Of a stretch of 64,000 nt of DNA, positions 62,138 to 64,000 are shown piece after piece; within the stretch, counting starts at the first letter, position 1, and each line of letters starts with the position of its first letter. Source of the stretch: Neobacillus endophyticus (lineage in GTDB: Bacteria; Bacillota; Bacilli; Bacillales; Cytobacillaceae); the NCBI RefSeq assembly GCF_013248975.1, contig NZ_JABRWH010000001.1, positions 3,802,001-3,866,000 on the forward strand, written 5' to 3'. Below the pieces are notes generated by a model. The model was not told where the DNA came from and did not search any database. It worked only from the letters and a program-made list of their open reading frames with translations. Made by a program: the position numbers and the translations under genes.

Positions 62138-63448
62138 ATGCTGACGTATATAAATTCTGTATGGGTTGTATTAGCTGCCGCAATGGTACTGTTTATGGAA
62201 GGCGGTTTTAGTTTACTGGAAGCAGGACTCGTAAGGACCAAAAATGCGGTTAATGTTACGATGAAGATATTTGTTGACTTAACAATCGGGGCATTAGCTT
62301 TTTGGCTGATTGGCTTTGGTGTTATGTTTGGCAAAGATGCCTTCGGAGTTATGGGTACGACGTTATTTGGAAGCCCTCAAAATATATCGCTTTCCATGCA
62401 TCTTCCGAGTGCAGCCTTTGTCCTATTTCAGATGGGTTTTGCTGTAGCTTGTATTTCCATTGTTTCAGGTGCAGTCGCAGAAAGGATGAATTTTAAAGCT
62501 TATATTTTAACGGCAGCTTTAATTTGTATAGTTCTTTATCCACTTTCTGGTCATTGGATCTGGAGCAGCGATGGCTGGCTTGCGAAGCTTGGGATGAAGG
62601 ATTTTGCTGGATCTGCTGCTATCCATGCAGTAGGAGGTTTTGCAGCTTTAGCGATGGCTAAAATACTTGGCCCTCGAAAAGGTAGATTTAATTCTGACGG
62701 CAGCTCGAATGTATTTGCACCGAGCAATATTCCTTTAGCTTCCGCTGGTACGTTTATCTTATGGTTTGGCTGGTTCGCCTTTAATACTGGTAGCACTCTG
62801 GATGCCTCCAATAAGGCTTTTGCATCGATTGCGATTAATACGATGCTGGCTGGTGCCAGCGGTGGTACAATTGCTATGTTTTTAACGATGAAAAAATTTG
62901 GCAAAGCAGATCCGAGTATGATGATAAATGGTGTGCTTTCTGGCCTCGTTGCCATTACAGCTGGCTGTGCCTATGTATCACAATGGAATGCCATTATCAT
63001 TGGAGCTATCAGCGGCGTGATTGTTATATACGCCACTTTATTGGTAGACAATCTGAAGGTGGATGATCCAGTTGGAGCTGTTGCGGTACATGGTTTTAAC
63101 GGTGTGTTTGGTACCGTAGCAGTAGGATTATTCGATCAATCTCAAGGTTTATTAACAACTGGTCATTTTTCCCTTCTACTCATTCAGCTTTTAGGTGCAG
63201 TAGTTGTGGTGGTTTGGGGCTTGATTGGCGGTGCCTTTATGGCAAAGGTTTGTGAAAAAACAGTTGGATTAAGGGCTAGTGCACGTGAGGAAGAAGAAGG
63301 ATTGGATATGTCTTACCACGGCATCCCTGCCTATAATGATTTAGAAAGATTCGCAGATTTACCAACAAGCCTTTACAATTTTGAAGAAACAACTGGAATT
63401 ACCGTAGCACCCGCTAGAAGCAGAAAAGTATCCAGAGATGTTGTTTGA
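62138..63448 (+). CDS. amt: Ammonium transporter Amt
   Basis: Ammonium channel of 436 residues with 11 hydrophobic helices. Conserved features are LMEGGFSLLEAGLVRTKNA, FQMGFAVACISIVSGAVAER, the pore His in AAIHAVGG and the second in AVHGFNGVFG. GGAGGG precedes the ATG. The C-terminal tail after EEEEGLDMSYHG is where GlnK docks. Nitrogen control is expected through the box upstream of glnK. Confidence 0.97.
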   Translation: MLTYINSVWVVLAAAMVLFMEGGFSLLEAGLVRTKNAVNVTMKIFVDLTIGALAFWLIGFGVMFGKDAFGVMGTTLFGSPQNISLSMHLPSAAFVLFQMGFAVACISIVSGAVAERMNFKAYILTAALICIVLYPLSGHWIWSSDGWLAKLGMKDFAGSAAIHAVGGFAALAMAKILGPRKGRFNSDGSSNVFAPSNIPLASAGTFILWFGWFAFNTGSTLDASNKAFASIAINTMLAGASGGTIAMFLTMKKFGKADPSMMINGVLSGLVAITAGCAYVSQWNAIIIGAISGVIVIYATLLVDNLKVDDPVGAVAVHGFNGVFGTVAVGLFDQSQGLLTTGHFSLLLIQLLGAVVVVVWGLIGGAFMAKVCEKTVGLRASAREEEEGLDMSYHGIPAYNDLERFADLPTSLYNFEETTGITVAPARSRKVSRDVV

Positions 63449-63854
63449 ATACATTAACTCAAAGAGCCAGGCTTAGCCTGGCTCTTTATTTGCTTTATCC
63501 TAGAAACTTGTCATGATAAATGTCACTTGTGTTAATTGAGCTTTGCCTTTTAGTAACAAAAAAACAAGTGACTGTTTATAAGGCAATAAATAGGGCAGAG
63601 TATAGAAAATTAAAAGACCTTTTTGAAAATGGTGAATCCGGGGGAGTTTTAGAATTTTATTAATATCACATTTTTGTTAAAAAATGTTATGACTATTGCC
63701 CTGGTTTATTACATACTTTATACAAAAATAAAATTCATGTTAAAGGGCAGTAAAAAAATGGAAATTCGACACCTTCTTAAAATGGAATTCTTTATAATGA
63801 CAGTTGTAAGAAGCGCAGGTTTGATTTTAAGCCTGAAGATAGGAGGAAGTAAAA
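63449..63854. other. 406-base spacer: amt terminator, then fbpA leader
   Basis: After the terminator I see no gene; a frame at 63674-63910 has no ribosome site. I looked for a Fur box before the fbpA-like gene and could not identify a convincing 7-1-7 match. Confidence 0.5.
63461..63490 (+). terminator. Terminator of glnK-amt
   Basis: AAAGAGCCAGGC and GCCTGGCTCTTT form a 12-bp stem with T-rich tail, 12 bases after the amt stop. Confidence 0.92.
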
Positions 63855-64000
63855 ATGGCAAATTTGCTTCGAGAAGCTGTACAGAGAAAAAGACAATTCC
63901 TTATAGATGAGCTCATTAAATCAGGGATATACAAAATAAATGATAAACATTTGTATGAATGGACCCTAAGTGAATTAGAAAAGGAATTTAAAACGATAGA
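63855..64000 (+). CDS. FbpA-like small basic protein (3' end beyond window)
   Basis: The frame from ATG 63855, preceded by AGGAGGAAG, runs to the window end without stop (48 codons seen). The start MANLLREAVQRKRQFLIDEL and GIYKINDKHLYEWTLSELEKEF fit the Fur-regulated basic protein A family, a small helper of the iron-sparing response in B. subtilis. Truncated only by the window edge. Confidence 0.75.
   Translation, partial: MANLLREAVQRKRQFLIDELIKSGIYKINDKHLYEWTLSELEKEFKTI

Noticed and set aside
63674..63910. 78-codon open frame before the window end
   Set aside because: No ribosome site, and it overlaps the fbpA-like gene that has AGGAGGAAG and a family match.

Overview
The window reads as chromosome of an endospore-forming, flagellated member of the Bacillaceae (Bacillus sensu lato, e.g. 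the Neobacillus/Mesobacillus neighbourhood). The evidence is low GC content, strong AGGAGG-type ribosome binding sites, a Bacillus-type fla/che operon ending in sigma-D, a spore-coat transglutaminase (tgl), a CsoR/CopZ pair, a TPP riboswitch of Gram-positive layout, and a TnrA/GlnR box before glnK-amt. No rRNA, tRNA, prophage, CRISPR array or intact insertion sequence is visible.

Layout. 1-14.1 kb: fliF(partial)-fliG-fliH-fliI-fliJ // fliO-fliP-fliQ-fliR-flhB-flhA-flhF-flhG-(2-TM protein)-fliA. The block that B. subtilis carries between fliJ and fliO (fliK, flgD, flgE, fliL, fliM, fliY, cheY) and the cheB-A-W-C-D block before sigD are both absent here. 14.2-17.5 kb: a PAS-GAF-GGDEF-EAL protein and ppaC. 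17.8-23.3 kb (minus strand): N-succinylamino acid racemase, GNAT acyltransferase, amino acid permease, M20 amidohydrolase and an RpiR regulator, which together look like the D- to L-amino acid conversion pathway. 23.5-29 kb: tag, a TetR regulator, a CBS protein, a membrane phosphoesterase, two paralogous 57-58 aa proteins, csoR-copZ and a flavodoxin-like protein. 29-31.5 kb: two convergent ATP-grasp genes. 31.7-37.4 kb: an AraC-type pseudo-response regulator and hutU-hutI-hutG. 38-40 kb: OsmC-like protein, small unknown proteins and a glutaredoxin-like protein. 40.2-47.9 kb: a thiamin salvage island (TPP riboswitch, thiM-thiD-thiE-thiW(nonsense), ylmB-tenA-thiZ-thiX-thiY). 48-57 kb: MarR-controlled DHA2 exporter, metallo-beta-lactamase fold protein, tgl, MFS protein, unknown protein, Gly/His/Tyr-rich tandem-repeat (coat-like) protein, MATE exporter. 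56.9-64 kb: ECF sigma factor plus a second-type clpP, AbrB-family protein, acetoacetyl-CoA synthetase, glnK-amt, and the start of an fbpA-like gene.

The most unusual signal is a dispersed element between 27 and 57 kb. Eight loci carry the 13-base palindrome GGTGTCAGGCACC. Five of them also carry a second palindrome, TGTCCACCTGAGGTGGACA or a variant, always at the same spacing, so that the unit is exactly 55 bp. The elements sit 2-11 bases after stop codons or actually supply the last codons and stops of genes. Around several of them the + strand switches from A+C-rich (62-69 % over about 180 bases) on the left to G+T-rich (66-75 %) on the right, across coding and non-coding sequence and mostly at synonymous positions. 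This is a miniature copy of the strand-composition switch seen at a replication origin. I know of no named system that explains it. It is the best candidate here for something undescribed.
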